Part shown: positions 20,611 through 29,366 of the stretch, piece by piece
Numbering within the stretch: the first letter of the stretch is position 1
Layout: each line of letters opens with the position of its first letter
Assembly (NCBI RefSeq): GCF_002564105.1
Contig: NZ_PDBX01000001.1
Coordinates: forward strand, 1,922,001-1,986,000
Origin: Collimonas sp. PA-H2
Lineage (GTDB): Bacteria; Pseudomonadota; Gammaproteobacteria; Burkholderiales; Burkholderiaceae_D
Length of the DNA stretch: 64,000 bases
Direction: 5' to 3'
Translations under genes and position numbers: made by a program
The notes under the pieces: model-generated
The model's input: only the letters and a program-made list of their open reading frames with translations
What the model was told of the DNA's origin: nothing
The model's database searches: none

Positions 20611-21132
20611 ATGCCATCGATTTTACGGAAAAATGTCAGTCGCCATGGCAGCCTGCTGCTATTTATCCTGACTGCGGCGCTGCTGGCGCCGCTCAGCCAG
20701 GCGCAGCAATTGCAGACCAAGTTCGGCTGCAACCTGACGCGCAATGAAGATGGTGAAAAAGTGATTTACGGCGACACCGGCGAGTTCAGGCTGGATGGCG
20801 AGCGCATCGAAGCGTTGCGCTGGGAATCGGCGCTGTACCGGCCGACCCACGGCTTTGAATGCAGCGTCGACACCAGCGACGATCCGCAAGCCGAAGTTGA
20901 ACACGATGGCGATAAAAGCAATTGGCGCATCACTTTGAAAGATCCAGTCGCCGCTCGTCATCAGCGCGGCTACGATTTTTATAATCACGGCATGAATTGC
21001 AGCATCCGGCTGCAGCGCGATGGCGACAAATTGCACGTGATACCGAGCTGCCCGGCGCTGTGCGGCTCAAGAGGAAATTTTACGGAACTGTCGGTAAATC
21101 TGAAAACCGGCGAGTGTAGTTATCCAGGCTAA
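20611..21132 (+). CDS. exported protein of unknown function between gatA and gatB
   Basis: A 173-aa protein with a basic N-terminus and a hydrophobic core (LLLFILTAALLAPL) ending at AQA-QQ, i.e. a Sec signal peptide. The mature part has five cysteines (FGC, FEC, NHGMNC, PSCPALCG), which suggests periplasmic disulfides, but no family I recognise. The ATG at 20611 starts 16 bp after the gatA stop, so it is probably translated from the gat mRNA. Its placement inside a tRNA-amidation operon has no evident functional reason. Confidence 0.75.
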   Translation: MPSILRKNVSRHGSLLLFILTAALLAPLSQAQQLQTKFGCNLTRNEDGEKVIYGDTGEFRLDGERIEALRWESALYRPTHGFECSVDTSDDPQAEVEHDGDKSNWRITLKDPVAARHQRGYDFYNHGMNCSIRLQRDGDKLHVIPSCPALCGSRGNFTELSVNLKTGECSYPG

Positions 21133-21210
21133 TTGCGGGACAGAGCCGCTCGGGTAGAGTTTATGAGCCGCCGTAGCGCGGCGAATTACACTCTCCGTGC
21201 GACTCTGTCC
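21133..21210. repeat. imperfect palindromic element upstream of gatB
   Basis: The arms GGACAGAGCCGC (21138-21149) and GCGACTCTGTCC (21199-21210) pair with one mismatch, and a GCCGC/GCGGC stem sits between them. The element begins with the TTGCGGGACA 10-mer (21133-21142), like the def-fmt element. It ends 27 bp before the gatB ATG. Confidence 0.6.
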
Positions 21211-21237
21211 TCAACTGAATTAAATGAGGAAATAATT

Positions 21238-22698
21238 ATGCAGTGGGAAGTCGTTATCGGTCTGGAAACGCATACGCAACTCTCGACCAAGTCAAAAATA
21301 TTCAGCGGCGCCTCGACCCAGTTCGGCGCTGAAGCCAACACCCAGGCCAGTCCGGTCGACCTGGCGTTACCCGGCGTACTGCCGGTGCTGAACCGCGGCG
21401 CGGTGGAACGCGCGATCCAGTTCGGCCTGGCGGTGAATGCGAAGATCGCTCCGCAGTCGATCTTCGCCCGCAAAAATTACTTCTACCCCGACCTGCCCAA
21501 GGGCTACCAGATCAGCCAGTTTGAAATCCCGGTGGTCCAGGGCGGCAAGGTTTCCTTCATGCTGGAAAAAGACGGCAAGAGCGAGCTGCGCACCGTGCAG
21601 CTGACACGTGCCCATCTGGAAGAAGACGCCGGCAAATCGCTGCATGAAGATTATCAAGGCATGAGCGGCATCGACCTCAACCGCGCCGGTACGCCATTAC
21701 TGGAAATCGTCACCGAACCGGACATGCGCAGCGCCGCCGAAGCGGTGGCCTATGCCAAGGCATTGCACTCGTTGGTGATGTGGCTGGGAATTTGCGACGG
21801 CAACATGCAGGAAGGCTCCTTCCGTTGCGACGCCAACGTTTCGGTGCGCCCGCTCGGCCAGGCTGCTTACGGCACCCGCAGCGAGATCAAGAACCTTAAC
21901 TCTTTCCGCTTCCTGGAAGAGGCCATCAACTACGAAGTACGGCGCCAGATCGAAGTGATCGAAGACGGCGGCAAGGTGGTCCAGGAAACCCGCCTGTACG
22001 ACCCCGACAAGAAAGAAACGCGCTCGATGCGCAGCAAGGAAGATTCGCAGGATTACCGCTATTTCCCGGATCCGGATTTGCCGCCGCTGGTGATCGCCGC
22101 GGAATGGGTGGAGCGCGTGCGCGCCACCATGCCGGAACTGCCGGACGCCATGCGCGAACGTTTCGTGCGCGAGTTCGGCCTGTCGGAATACGATGCCGCG
22201 GTGCTGACACAATCGAAAGCCATGGCCCGCTACTTTGAAGCAGTCACGATCAAGGCTGGCAAGGAACAGGCCAAACCTGCCGCCAACTGGCTGATGGGCG
22301 ACCTGTCCTCGGCACTAAACCGGGAAAATGTCGACATCGCGCAAGCGCCTGTCAGTGCTGCCCAGCTGGCTGTGCTGCTGCAGCGCATTGCCGACGCCAC
22401 CATCTCCACCAAAATTGCCAAGGAAGTGTTTGCGGCGATGTGGGATGCCAAAGCGGCACAAGAAAACCTGGCTGACGAGATCATCGAAAGCAAGGGCCTG
22501 AAGCAGATTTCCGACAGCGGCGCGCTGGAAAAAATCATCGATGAAGTGCTGGCCGCCAACGCCAAATCCGTCGAAGAATTCCGTGCCGGTAAGGAAAAGG
22601 CCTTCAACGCCCTGATCGGCCAGGCCATGAAAGCCACCAAGGGAAAAGCCAATCCGGCGCAGCTGACCGAGCTGCTGAAACAGAAACTGACAGCGTAA
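21238..22698 (+). CDS. gatB: Asp-tRNA(Asn)/Glu-tRNA(Gln) amidotransferase subunit B
   Basis: The kinase/transamidase subunit (486 aa). It activates Glu-tRNA(Gln) or Asp-tRNA(Asn) and transfers ammonia from GatA. The signature [22 protein letters not shown] segment is visible near 141-160, the N-terminal [10 protein letters not shown] is canonical, and the C-terminal YqeY-like tail closes with [19 protein letters not shown]. The ATG at 21238 is preceded by GAGGAAAT. Longer in-frame starts read through the palindromic element and are rejected. Confidence 0.97.
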   Translation: MQWEVVIGLETHTQLSTKSKIFSGASTQFGAEANTQASPVDLALPGVLPVLNRGAVERAIQFGLAVNAKIAPQSIFARKNYFYPDLPKGYQISQFEIPVVQGGKVSFMLEKDGKSELRTVQLTRAHLEEDAGKSLHEDYQGMSGIDLNRAGTPLLEIVTEPDMRSAAEAVAYAKALHSLVMWLGICDGNMQEGSFRCDANVSVRPLGQAAYGTRSEIKNLNSFRFLEEAINYEVRRQIEVIEDGGKVVQETRLYDPDKKETRSMRSKEDSQDYRYFPDPDLPPLVIAAEWVERVRATMPELPDAMRERFVREFGLSEYDAAVLTQSKAMARYFEAVTIKAGKEQAKPAANWLMGDLSSALNRENVDIAQAPVSAAQLAVLLQRIADATISTKIAKEVFAAMWDAKAAQENLADEIIESKGLKQISDSGALEKIIDEVLAANAKSVEEFRAGKEKAFNALIGQAMKATKGKANPAQLTELLKQKLTA

Positions 22699-22709
22699 AA
22701 GCTGCAGGC

Positions 22710-22738
22710 AAAAAAACGGCTGGCGCTCTGCCAGCCGT
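22710..22738 (-). terminator. intrinsic terminator downstream of the DUF4124 gene
   Basis: The stem ACGGCTGGC (22716-22724) / GCCAGCCGT (22730-22738) has a 5-nt loop. Read on the minus strand it is followed by six or seven U. It lies in the 63-bp convergent gap and may also slow polymerase arriving from gatB. Confidence 0.8.
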
Positions 22739-22761
22739 ATTGCTTTGTATCCCCGCCGGTC

Positions 22762-23406
22762 CTAACGCGCCGCGGGCGCCTCTGCCGCCACGCTGGCCAG
22801 TTCCCGGTAGTGCTTGAGAGTTTCGTCGAACTTGCCGTTGATGCGGCTCAGTTCGGCTTGATGATCCGCCATGTTTTTCTGGTTATAAGCGATGTCGCGG
22901 TTGGCTTCTTCTATCTTGTTGCGCAAGTTCATCGGCAAGCTTTTCTTGTGCTTGTAGAACTCGGCTTCGGTATTGGCCGCTTTCAGCTGGTTCTGGGCAT
23001 CGTCGATGCCTATCTGGTCGCGCTTGATCAGATCCTGCGACAGCGACAGATAGTAGCGGCGCGAAGATTCGATATCGGCCTCGCTGCGATAGCGCGCCAG
23101 CAAGGCGCGATCCTGCTGGCGCCGCTGCTCGTCCGCTGCTGCCTCGGCCCGGCGTTTTTCATCCAGGATCTCTTGCTGGCGCTTTTGTTCGACAGTCAGC
23201 GGCGCCGGGATTTCACGCTTGAGCACTCCGGCCTTGGATAACTCGACGATCTTGCGGTCAGCGCATTCCGGCATCGGATGGTCGCCGCTGACGGTGCGCC
23301 CGGCGCCATCCTTGCAGGTATAAATCTGGCCGTGCGCCAGCAATGGCAGCAAGCCTGCTGCGCCGAAAAAAAAGGCCTGCTTAAGAGTTAGTGCAATCCG
23401 CTTCAT
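22762..23406 (-). CDS. exported DUF4124-type protein with coiled-coil
   Basis: A 214-aa protein with a signal peptide (MKRIALTLKQAFFFGAAGLLPLLAHG). Next comes a short DUF4124-like segment (QIYTCKDGAGRTVSGDHPMPEC, about 27-48), then a long charged helix rich in Arg, Glu and Gln that probably forms a coiled coil (about 70-200). The function is unknown. In-frame ATGs occur 6 and 30 bp upstream; 23406 was chosen because it directly starts the signal peptide. It lies downstream of pyrE on the same strand. Confidence 0.72.
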   Translation of the reverse strand: MKRIALTLKQAFFFGAAGLLPLLAHGQIYTCKDGAGRTVSGDHPMPECADRKIVELSKAGVLKREIPAPLTVEQKRQQEILDEKRRAEAAADEQRRQQDRALLARYRSEADIESSRRYYLSLSQDLIKRDQIGIDDAQNQLKAANTEAEFYKHKKSLPMNLRNKIEEANRDIAYNQKNMADHQAELSRINGKFDETLKHYRELASVAAEAPAAR

Positions 23407-23492
23407 TCCCATCATCCACGACATATGTCGACACACACCACGCTATCGAGCGCAAAACGCAAAGCAACGGCTGTGTAGCACAAGCCGCGCGA

Positions 23493-24158
23493 TCATGCTA
23501 CGCCGTAGCGCTCCCGGTAAGCCGCCACCGCAGCCTGGTAGCGGTTCAGTTCAGCATCGGCGCCAGCGCCGGAAATATATTCCAGCAAGTCGTTCAGGTT
23601 GCCGATCGAAATCACCGGCATGCCGTACGCTTGCGTCACTTCTTCTACCGCCGAGTTGGCGGACAAGGCATCGTCCTTGCCGGAACGCTCCATCCGGTCC
23701 AGCGCGATCACCACCGCGCAAGGCGTGGCGCCGGCGGCGCGGATCATCTCGACCGACTCGCGCACCGACGTCCCGGCGGAAATCACGTCGTCGATAATCA
23801 GAACCCGGCCTTTTAAGGGACCGCCGACGATGTTGCCGCCCTCGCCGTGATCCTTGGCTTCCTTGCGGTTGTAGGCAAACTGCACATTGCGCCCTTGCGC
23901 CGCCAGCGCCACCGCGGTCGCCGATGCCAGCGTGATGCCCTTGTAAGCGGGCCCGAACAGCATGTCAAACTGCAAACCCGAATCGATCAGGGTGCGCGCA
24001 TAAAATTGCGCCAGCTGGCCCAGGGCAGCACCCTCGTTAAACATGCCCGCATTGAAAAAATACGGCGAGGTGCGTCCTGCCTTGGTGACAAACTCGCCGA
24101 ACTTCAGCACCCCGGCCTTCACCGCAAATTCAATAAATTGTTGACGTAAATTGTTCAA
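23493..24158 (-). CDS. pyrE: orotate phosphoribosyltransferase
   Basis: Converts orotate and PRPP to OMP in de novo pyrimidine synthesis. The PRPP-binding motif [13 protein letters not shown] lies at about 118-130, and the flexible catalytic loop with [10 protein letters not shown] at about 98-107. 221 aa, family-typical. The start is TTG at 24158, preceded by GGAG at 6-nt spacing; no ATG is available in frame nearby. It is divergent from the exonuclease III gene. Confidence 0.96.
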   Translation of the reverse strand: MNNLRQQFIEFAVKAGVLKFGEFVTKAGRTSPYFFNAGMFNEGAALGQLAQFYARTLIDSGLQFDMLFGPAYKGITLASATAVALAAQGRNVQFAYNRKEAKDHGEGGNIVGGPLKGRVLIIDDVISAGTSVRESVEMIRAAGATPCAVVIALDRMERSGKDDALSANSAVEEVTQAYGMPVISIGNLNDLLEYISGAGADAELNRYQAAVAAYRERYGVA

Positions 24159-24392
24159 AATGCACTCCAGACGGTTGAGGCTGACAAATTTTGTCGCTGT
24201 TTACAAACCAAAAGCGACACCAGACCGTCATTTTAAATGGAGTTCATCCGCTCCACACCGCTAACTGCAAGCAACGTGCCTGCCAAGGCGTTATTTTTCG
24301 TATGGGGCCGTCTGCACACCCGGGCTTCGCTTCGGTTATGCTTAGAACCCAATCCGGCATCATTCCACCTTACTTTTTTACCAACAATAAAC
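24159..24392. promoter_or_regulatory. divergent intergenic region, pyrE / exonuclease III
   Basis: A 234-bp gap with both promoters. A 13-bp perfect palindrome GACAAATTTTGTC lies at 24183-24195, close to the pyrE start, and could be a regulator site. No gene is seen. Confidence 0.4.
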
Positions 24393-25160
24393 ATGCCAAG
24401 AATTATTTCCGCAAATCTCAACGGTATCCGCTCCGCAGCCAGAAAAGGCTTCTTCGAGTGGCTGACCAAGCAATCTGCCGATTTCATCTGTGTCCAGGAA
24501 TTGAAGGCCCAAGCCGCCGACATGACGCCGGAATTCCTGGCGCCGGAGGGTTACGTCGGGCATTTCCATTACGCCGAGAAGAAGGGCTATTCGGGCGTCG
24601 GCCTGTACAGCAAACGCAAGCCGAACGCAGTGCGGATCGGCTTCGGCAATGAAGAATTCGATGCCGAAGGGCGCTATGTGGAATGCGATTTCGGCGACCT
24701 GACGGTGATTTCACTGTATTGCCCGTCCGGTTCGTCCAGCGAAGAGCGGCAGATCGCCAAGTTCCGCTTCATGGAAGCGTTCCTGCCGCATCTGCAGGAA
24801 CTCAAGGCCAGCGGCCGCGAGGTGGTGATCTGCGGCGACTGGAATATCGCGCACCAGGAGCGCGACCTGAAAAACTGGAAGGGCAACAAGAAAAATTCCG
24901 GCTTCCTGCCGGAAGAACGCGCCTGGCTTACCCATCTGTTCGACGAAGTCGGCCTGGTCGACGTCTTCCGCAAGGTCGACCAGCGCGAAGAGCAATACAC
25001 CTGGTGGAGCAATCGCGGCCAGGCCTGGGCCAAGAACGTAGGATGGCGCATCGATTACCACATCTCCACCCCGGGCATCGCGGCTAACGCGCATGCCGTG
25101 GCGATCTACAAAGACGAGCGCTTTTCGGACCACGCACCGCTGACGATCGACTACGCCTGA
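24393..25160 (+). CDS. xth: exodeoxyribonuclease III
   Basis: An AP endonuclease / 3'-exonuclease of the ExoIII family (255 aa) for base-excision repair. Catalytic motifs include ANLNGIRSA near 7-15, the metal ligand Glu in CVQELKAQ, GDWNIAH (Asp and Asn) near 149-155, and the C-terminal SDHAPLTIDY with the catalytic His. The start MPRIISANLNG at 24393 is canonical; a longer frame upstream lacks family resemblance. Confidence 0.95.
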   Translation: MPRIISANLNGIRSAARKGFFEWLTKQSADFICVQELKAQAADMTPEFLAPEGYVGHFHYAEKKGYSGVGLYSKRKPNAVRIGFGNEEFDAEGRYVECDFGDLTVISLYCPSGSSSEERQIAKFRFMEAFLPHLQELKASGREVVICGDWNIAHQERDLKNWKGNKKNSGFLPEERAWLTHLFDEVGLVDVFRKVDQREEQYTWWSNRGQAWAKNVGWRIDYHISTPGIAANAHAVAIYKDERFSDHAPLTIDYA

Positions 25161-25174
25161 TCCTTGCCGGCTGT

Positions 25175-25205
25175 GTCGACGGCCTTAAACCGGCTGGCCG
25201 TCGAC
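25175..25205. repeat. 10-bp inverted repeat in convergent gap
   Basis: The arms GTCGACGGCC (25175-25184) and GGCCGTCGAC (25196-25205) have an 11-nt loop. The right arm lies within the last codons of the amidotransferase gene. It may work as a bidirectional transcription end signal; no T-run is present. Confidence 0.5.
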
Positions 25206-25949
25206 GAACACGATCAGCTCGCCCTCGCCAAATTTGGTCCACACTTCATTGGTGGTGAGCGGCTCGGTGACAATCACCGCCACCCGGTCCTGCGGCGTCG
25301 TCACCTGCGAGAAATCGACGCTGACATCCTCGTCCGACAGATGCGCTTCGGCAAACGGAAACTGCCGCACGATGTAATACAGATTAGTCGAGCAATGGGT
25401 GAACAAGGCTGAACCGTCCGACAGCATCATGTTGAAGGTGCCATGGGCGGCGATTTCGCTGGTCAGTTCGCGCAGCGCCAGGGTCAGTTCGACCTGCGAC
25501 GGCGGCGCATCGCCAAAGCGCTGGCGCAATTGCTGCAACATGTAGCAGAACGCCAGTTCGCTGTCGGTATTGCCGACCGGCCGGTACGATCCGCTGAGGC
25601 GCGGCGCGAATTCCTTCAGGTCGCCGTTATGGGCGAATACCCAGTAACGGCCCCACAGCTCGCGCACGAACGGATGGCAGTTTTGCAGCGCTACCTGGCC
25701 CTGGGTGGCCTTGCGGATATGCGCGATGACATTCTTCGACTTGATCGGGCAACGCCGGATCAGCTCGGCTACCGGCGAGGCGATCGCCGCCTGGTAGTCG
25801 ACAAAATGGCGCACGCCGCTACCCTCGAAAAAGGCAATGCCCCAGCCGTCGCTATGATGGCCGGTCTGGCCGCCGCGTGTGGCGAAGCCGGTAAAGCTGA
25901 ACACAATGTCGGTTGGCACATTGCAATTCATTCCAAGTAACTGACACAT
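25185..25949 (-). CDS. class II glutamine amidotransferase (YafJ-like)
   Basis: An Ntn-hydrolase of 254 aa. The ATG at 25949 places the nucleophile Cys at position 2 (MCQLLGMNCN), the hallmark of class II amidotransferases after Met removal. Other family features are the RGGQTGHHSDGWGIAF segment, HIRKATQGQV and the HNGDLK glutamine site. No synthase domain is fused, as in E. coli YafJ, so the ammonia acceptor is unknown. An upstream in-frame extension to 26117 would bury the catalytic Cys and is rejected. Confidence 0.9.
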   Translation of the reverse strand: MCQLLGMNCNVPTDIVFSFTGFATRGGQTGHHSDGWGIAFFEGSGVRHFVDYQAAIASPVAELIRRCPIKSKNVIAHIRKATQGQVALQNCHPFVRELWGRYWVFAHNGDLKEFAPRLSGSYRPVGNTDSELAFCYMLQQLRQRFGDAPPSQVELTLALRELTSEIAAHGTFNMMLSDGSALFTHCSTNLYYIVRQFPFAEAHLSDEDVSVDFSQVTTPQDRVAVIVTEPLTTNEVWTKFGEGELIVFVDGQPV

Positions 25950-26237
25950 ATTTCCGAACCAGGTGAGATAGACGTAACTGACTGCTGCGTGCAACACGAG
26001 GCATGCACTATTCAATTTGATAACGGTATCACGCTGCCGCCTGAATAAAAAGTTAAATATGGTGTAGGTGCCTGCTGCCGCCACGCTCAGCCGGCCTGGC
26101 GCCACGCTGCCGCACATCAGTTGGCGGCAATACCTTGTATATCCTGCGCCAAATGGGGCGCGTCTGCTTTACCAGCAATATGTGGGAACAAATGCGTGCC
26201 GGCATCAGATCCGGCGCCTTATAAAGAGGAAGAGACA
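25950..26237. promoter_or_regulatory. divergent intergenic region, amidotransferase / BMP-like gene
   Basis: 288 bp without a credible gene. It must hold two divergent promoters. AGAGGAAGAG (26225-26234) is the ribosome-binding site of the BMP-like gene. Confidence 0.4.
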
Positions 26238-27287
26238 ATGATGACACTAGCCCCCCGTACGCTGTCTGCCGGTGCACGCCCCGATATATCCGGCACGATG
26301 CTGCGCCTGCTGCTGCCGCTAACACTGCTGCTCGGACTGGCAAGCACCGCCGGCGCCGCCGACCTGCCCAAGATCATCTACGTGCGGCCGGTGCCCAACA
26401 ATGACGACGTGCTGCTGCAGCAAGGCACAAGCGGCGTCAATAACGCCGCCAAGCTGTACAAGATGCAAGCCAGCACCCTGGAAAGCCAGGCCACCCGCGC
26501 CGGCCGCCTGCAGCAGCTGGACAACGCGGTCAAGCAAGGCGCCAGGATCGTGGTGGTGATGGGGGTCGAATTCAAGGACTTGCTGGACAGCGTGGCGCGC
26601 CAGGCGCCGCAAACCCGTTTTGTGATCCTCGAACATTGCATCGACAATGCCGCCAGCAATGTCACCTGCATCACTTTCCGCGAATCCGAAGCCAGCTACC
26701 TGGCTGGCATGCAGGCCGCGCTGGCCTCCACCAGCGGCAAGATCGGCCTGATCGGCGCCAGCAACACCGCCTTGCGCCAGAAGAACAGCGAGGCCTTCAG
26801 CAATGGCGCACGCGCCGCCAAAGCGGCAATTTCCATACATGAGCCGCTGTGGGTGGAAGGCGCGCAACCCTTCAACGATCCGCCGCGCGCCGAAGCGTTG
26901 ACCAAGACCATGCTGGGTGATGGCGTGGATGTGATCTGGGCTGCCGCCGCGGGCAGCAATCCGGGCGTATTCAAGGCGCTCACGCCGCAAAACCGCGCCA
27001 AAGCCATCGGCAGCGGCGTCAACCAGTGCATACAGGCGCCGGGCAAGGTGCTCGACAACGTCGAAGTACATGCGGATAGCGCCATTATCCTGGCGGTCGG
27101 CTTGCTGGCCAACGGCTCGACGGCGCCGCGTTTCGATTTCGGCCTGAAGGAAGGCGCGGTAGCGCTGACCGCGCTTGGCCTGGACGCCGCCTACTCGGAA
27201 TGCGATATCCTGCACCAGCGTCCGCTGTTGCAAAAGCTGCGCGAAGCCAGCAACGCAATCATCAGCGGCAAGCTGAAAATAGATTGA
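26238..27287 (+). CDS. BMP/PnrA-family substrate-binding protein
   Basis: A 349-aa exported protein. The hydrophobic segment LRLLLPLTLLLGLASTAGA (about 21-39) acts as signal peptide with a likely AGA-AD cleavage. The rest resembles the basic membrane protein / PnrA periplasmic-binding fold (VVVMGVEFKDLL, ITFRESEASYLAGM, GKIGLIGA, GVDVIWAAAAGSNPGVF), whose characterised members bind nucleosides or related ligands. There is no lipobox cysteine and no adjacent ABC ATPase or permease, so it is an orphan binding protein here. The ATG at 26238 has a strong AGAGGA box. Confidence 0.8.
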   Translation: MMTLAPRTLSAGARPDISGTMLRLLLPLTLLLGLASTAGAADLPKIIYVRPVPNNDDVLLQQGTSGVNNAAKLYKMQASTLESQATRAGRLQQLDNAVKQGARIVVVMGVEFKDLLDSVARQAPQTRFVILEHCIDNAASNVTCITFRESEASYLAGMQAALASTSGKIGLIGASNTALRQKNSEAFSNGARAAKAAISIHEPLWVEGAQPFNDPPRAEALTKTMLGDGVDVIWAAAAGSNPGVFKALTPQNRAKAIGSGVNQCIQAPGKVLDNVEVHADSAIILAVGLLANGSTAPRFDFGLKEGAVALTALGLDAAYSECDILHQRPLLQKLREASNAIISGKLKID

Positions 27288-27358
27288 ATGTGGATTAAAT
27301 AGCGGCCATTGATCGATTCTGATAGCGTTGTGCTTTTATTTATCCTGGAGCATGGCGC

Positions 27359-28261
27359 ATGGATCAACTGGCAGCGATGCGCGCTTTCCGGCGCGTGGTG
27401 GAAAACGGCAGCTTCACCGCTGCCGCCGCCGAACTCAACCAGTCGCACACCATCGTTTCGCGCCAGGTGCGGCAGCTGGAACTGGAGCTGGGCGCGCAGC
27501 TGCTGAACCGCACTACGCGCCGCTTTGCCTTGACCGAGGCTGGCCAGGAATACTATGAGCGTAGCCGCCATATACTGGATCAGATAGACGATGCCAGCCA
27601 GGCGGTATCAGCCCATCAGTCCAAGCCTGCCGGCACCTTGCGCATCAACGCCCCGATGGCCTTCGGCACGCTGGAACTGGCGCAGTGGCTGCCGCAATTC
27701 ATCAGCGCCAACCCGCAGCTGAAAATCGACCTGGTCTGCAACGACCGCTTGGTCGATATTATCGAAGAAGGCTTCGACGTCGCCTTGCGCCTGACCCGCG
27801 GCCTGCAAGATTCGACCCTGATCGCCAAGCGGCTGGCGACCTGCGAAATATTCCTGGTCGCTGCGCCGGCGTATCTGCAACGACACGGCACACCGCAACA
27901 GCCGGCCGATCTGGCGCGGCATAACTGCCTGACTTACACACTGGCGCAGAAACCCAGCGAATACGAGTTCTACGCCGCCGACGGCAGCGAACATCCGGTG
28001 ACCGTGCGCGGCAACCTGCAAGCCAACACCGGCATTGCCTTGCGCTCGGCGGCGCTGGCCGGACTGGGTATCGCCACCACCAGTTCCTTCATCGTGCATG
28101 AAGATTTGCGGCGCGGCGATCTGCTGCGGGTGCTGCCGGATTTCGAATTGAAGCCGCGCGACCTGTACGCCATCTATCCGCAAAACCGACATCTGTCGCC
28201 GAAGGTAAGGGCTTTTGTCGACTTTGCCGTAGCCTGGTATGGTACGGCGCGCTGGGATTAA
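27359..28261 (+). CDS. LysR family transcriptional regulator
   Basis: 300 aa with an N-terminal winged HTH (about 1-60; FRRVVENGSFTAAAAELNQSH) and a LysR substrate-binding domain. It belongs to the large group with short LRINAPMAFG and DVALRLTRGLQDSTL motifs. No divergently transcribed target is adjacent, because the upstream gene runs in the same direction, so its regulon is unclear. Confidence 0.9.
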   Translation: MDQLAAMRAFRRVVENGSFTAAAAELNQSHTIVSRQVRQLELELGAQLLNRTTRRFALTEAGQEYYERSRHILDQIDDASQAVSAHQSKPAGTLRINAPMAFGTLELAQWLPQFISANPQLKIDLVCNDRLVDIIEEGFDVALRLTRGLQDSTLIAKRLATCEIFLVAAPAYLQRHGTPQQPADLARHNCLTYTLAQKPSEYEFYAADGSEHPVTVRGNLQANTGIALRSAALAGLGIATTSSFIVHEDLRRGDLLRVLPDFELKPRDLYAIYPQNRHLSPKVRAFVDFAVAWYGTARWD

Positions 28262-28273
28262 ACCGGCGTTGTC

Positions 28274-28429
28274 TTAGTGAATACGGAAATGACCGGCGCC
28301 GAACAAACCGATCAGGCCGATAGCTATCAGATAAAAAGCCACGATATAGTTCAAGAGTTTAGGCGTGACCAGGATCAGGATGCCGGCGATCAGGGAAACG
28401 ATTGGTACAAGCGAAAAATGTATATTCAT
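28274..28429 (-). CDS. small DUF3096-type membrane protein
   Basis: A 51-aa open frame (MNIHFSLVPIVSLIAG...FGAGHFRIH). It has two hydrophobic helices (about 5-22 and 28-46) joined by the short turn TPKLLNY, a pattern I associate with DUF3096. The function is unknown. It is convergent with the LysR gene (12 bp apart) and divergent from the ferredoxin gene. Confidence 0.72.
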   Translation of the reverse strand: MNIHFSLVPIVSLIAGILILVTPKLLNYIVAFYLIAIGLIGLFGAGHFRIH

Positions 28430-28551
28430 GGGCAGTCTTTTTATGATGGAGGATGGCAGGTGCGAAGCGCCACGACCGGCGCCGGCTGTTGCCGCTGGCT
28501 GGAGATTCTACAAGATCGCCGCCATCATGCGATGATTTTCCAGAGGGAATT

Positions 28552-28872
28552 GTGAGTAAAGAAAACATGCCGCCTGCCGGCGGCGAATTCAGCGTCCGGA
28601 TTGAACCTAAGGGATGGTCGTTCACTGCACCTGCCACCCTGCCGCTGCGCGAGGCGGCACGCCAGTCGGGCATCGATTTGCCTAGTTCCTGCAGGAACGG
28701 CACATGCAGGACTTGCATGTGCCGCCTGCTTAGCGGACAGATACGCTACCAGATCGAGTGGCCGGGCCTGAGCAGCGATGAAAAGAAAGACGGCTATATC
28801 TTGCCCTGCGTCGCCCGGCCGCTGTCGGACCTGGTGATCGAAGAACCGCGCGCCACGCGCCTGCCCGCATAA
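28552..28872 (+). CDS. 2Fe-2S plant-type ferredoxin
   Basis: A 106-aa electron carrier. Cysteines in the order CRNGTCRTCMC and a later LPCVARP give the Cys-x4-Cys-x2-Cys...Cys cluster of [2Fe-2S] ferredoxins. The start is GTG at 28552, preceded by AGAGGGA; the longer upstream frame has no family similarity. No reductase or oxygenase gene is adjacent, so the partner is unknown. Confidence 0.85.
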   Translation: MSKENMPPAGGEFSVRIEPKGWSFTAPATLPLREAARQSGIDLPSSCRNGTCRTCMCRLLSGQIRYQIEWPGLSSDEKKDGYILPCVARPLSDLVIEEPRATRLPA

Positions 28873-28880
28873 AGCACGCG

Positions 28881-29297
28881 TCAAGCCAGGGCCGGACTTT
28901 GCAAGCGCGCCGCCACCGCCCGGTGCTGCTGCGTCAAGCCGCCGAAGCCGTAGGCCGCCGCTCGCACATCGTGCACATGGACATAGCTTTCATGATGCAG
29001 CTCGCCCAGCAACACGCCAATCTCCTTGAAGACTGCATCGATGTAACCTGCCTTTTCATTGGCGGTATTGGTTTCATCGGTGATGCGGATATCCAGGAAG
29101 AAGCTGGCTTTTCTTTGCGCCGCGAGCGAAGGGCCGCCGACAAACCAGTGCGCCGGATCGATATGCGAAATGGCGATCGAAGTCAGGCCCGGATCCTTGT
29201 GCAGGATTTCCGCGGTCAGGCGTGACAGGGTGGCTGCGACCTTGGCGGAAACCGTGGTGTCGGGCGTGGTGGATAACAGTACGGTCAGTATGGGCAT
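28881..29297 (-). CDS. tautomerase family protein
   Basis: A 138-aa member of the tautomerase/MIF superfamily, recognised by the N-terminal MPILTVLLSTTP that exposes the catalytic Pro after Met removal, and by the FLDIRITDETNT segment. It probably acts as a small homo-oligomer. The substrate is unknown. It lies 70 bp downstream of the cysteine hydrolase gene on the same strand and may be co-transcribed with it. Confidence 0.8.
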   Translation of the reverse strand: MPILTVLLSTTPDTTVSAKVAATLSRLTAEILHKDPGLTSIAISHIDPAHWFVGGPSLAAQRKASFFLDIRITDETNTANEKAGYIDAVFKEIGVLLGELHHESYVHVHDVRAAAYGFGGLTQQHRAVAARLQSPALA

Positions 29298-29366
29298 GAT
29301 GCGCTTTCAATGTCTGCTGGATGAAAAAAACAATGCTTGCTGCAACAAAGAACAGGTAATCCTTGT

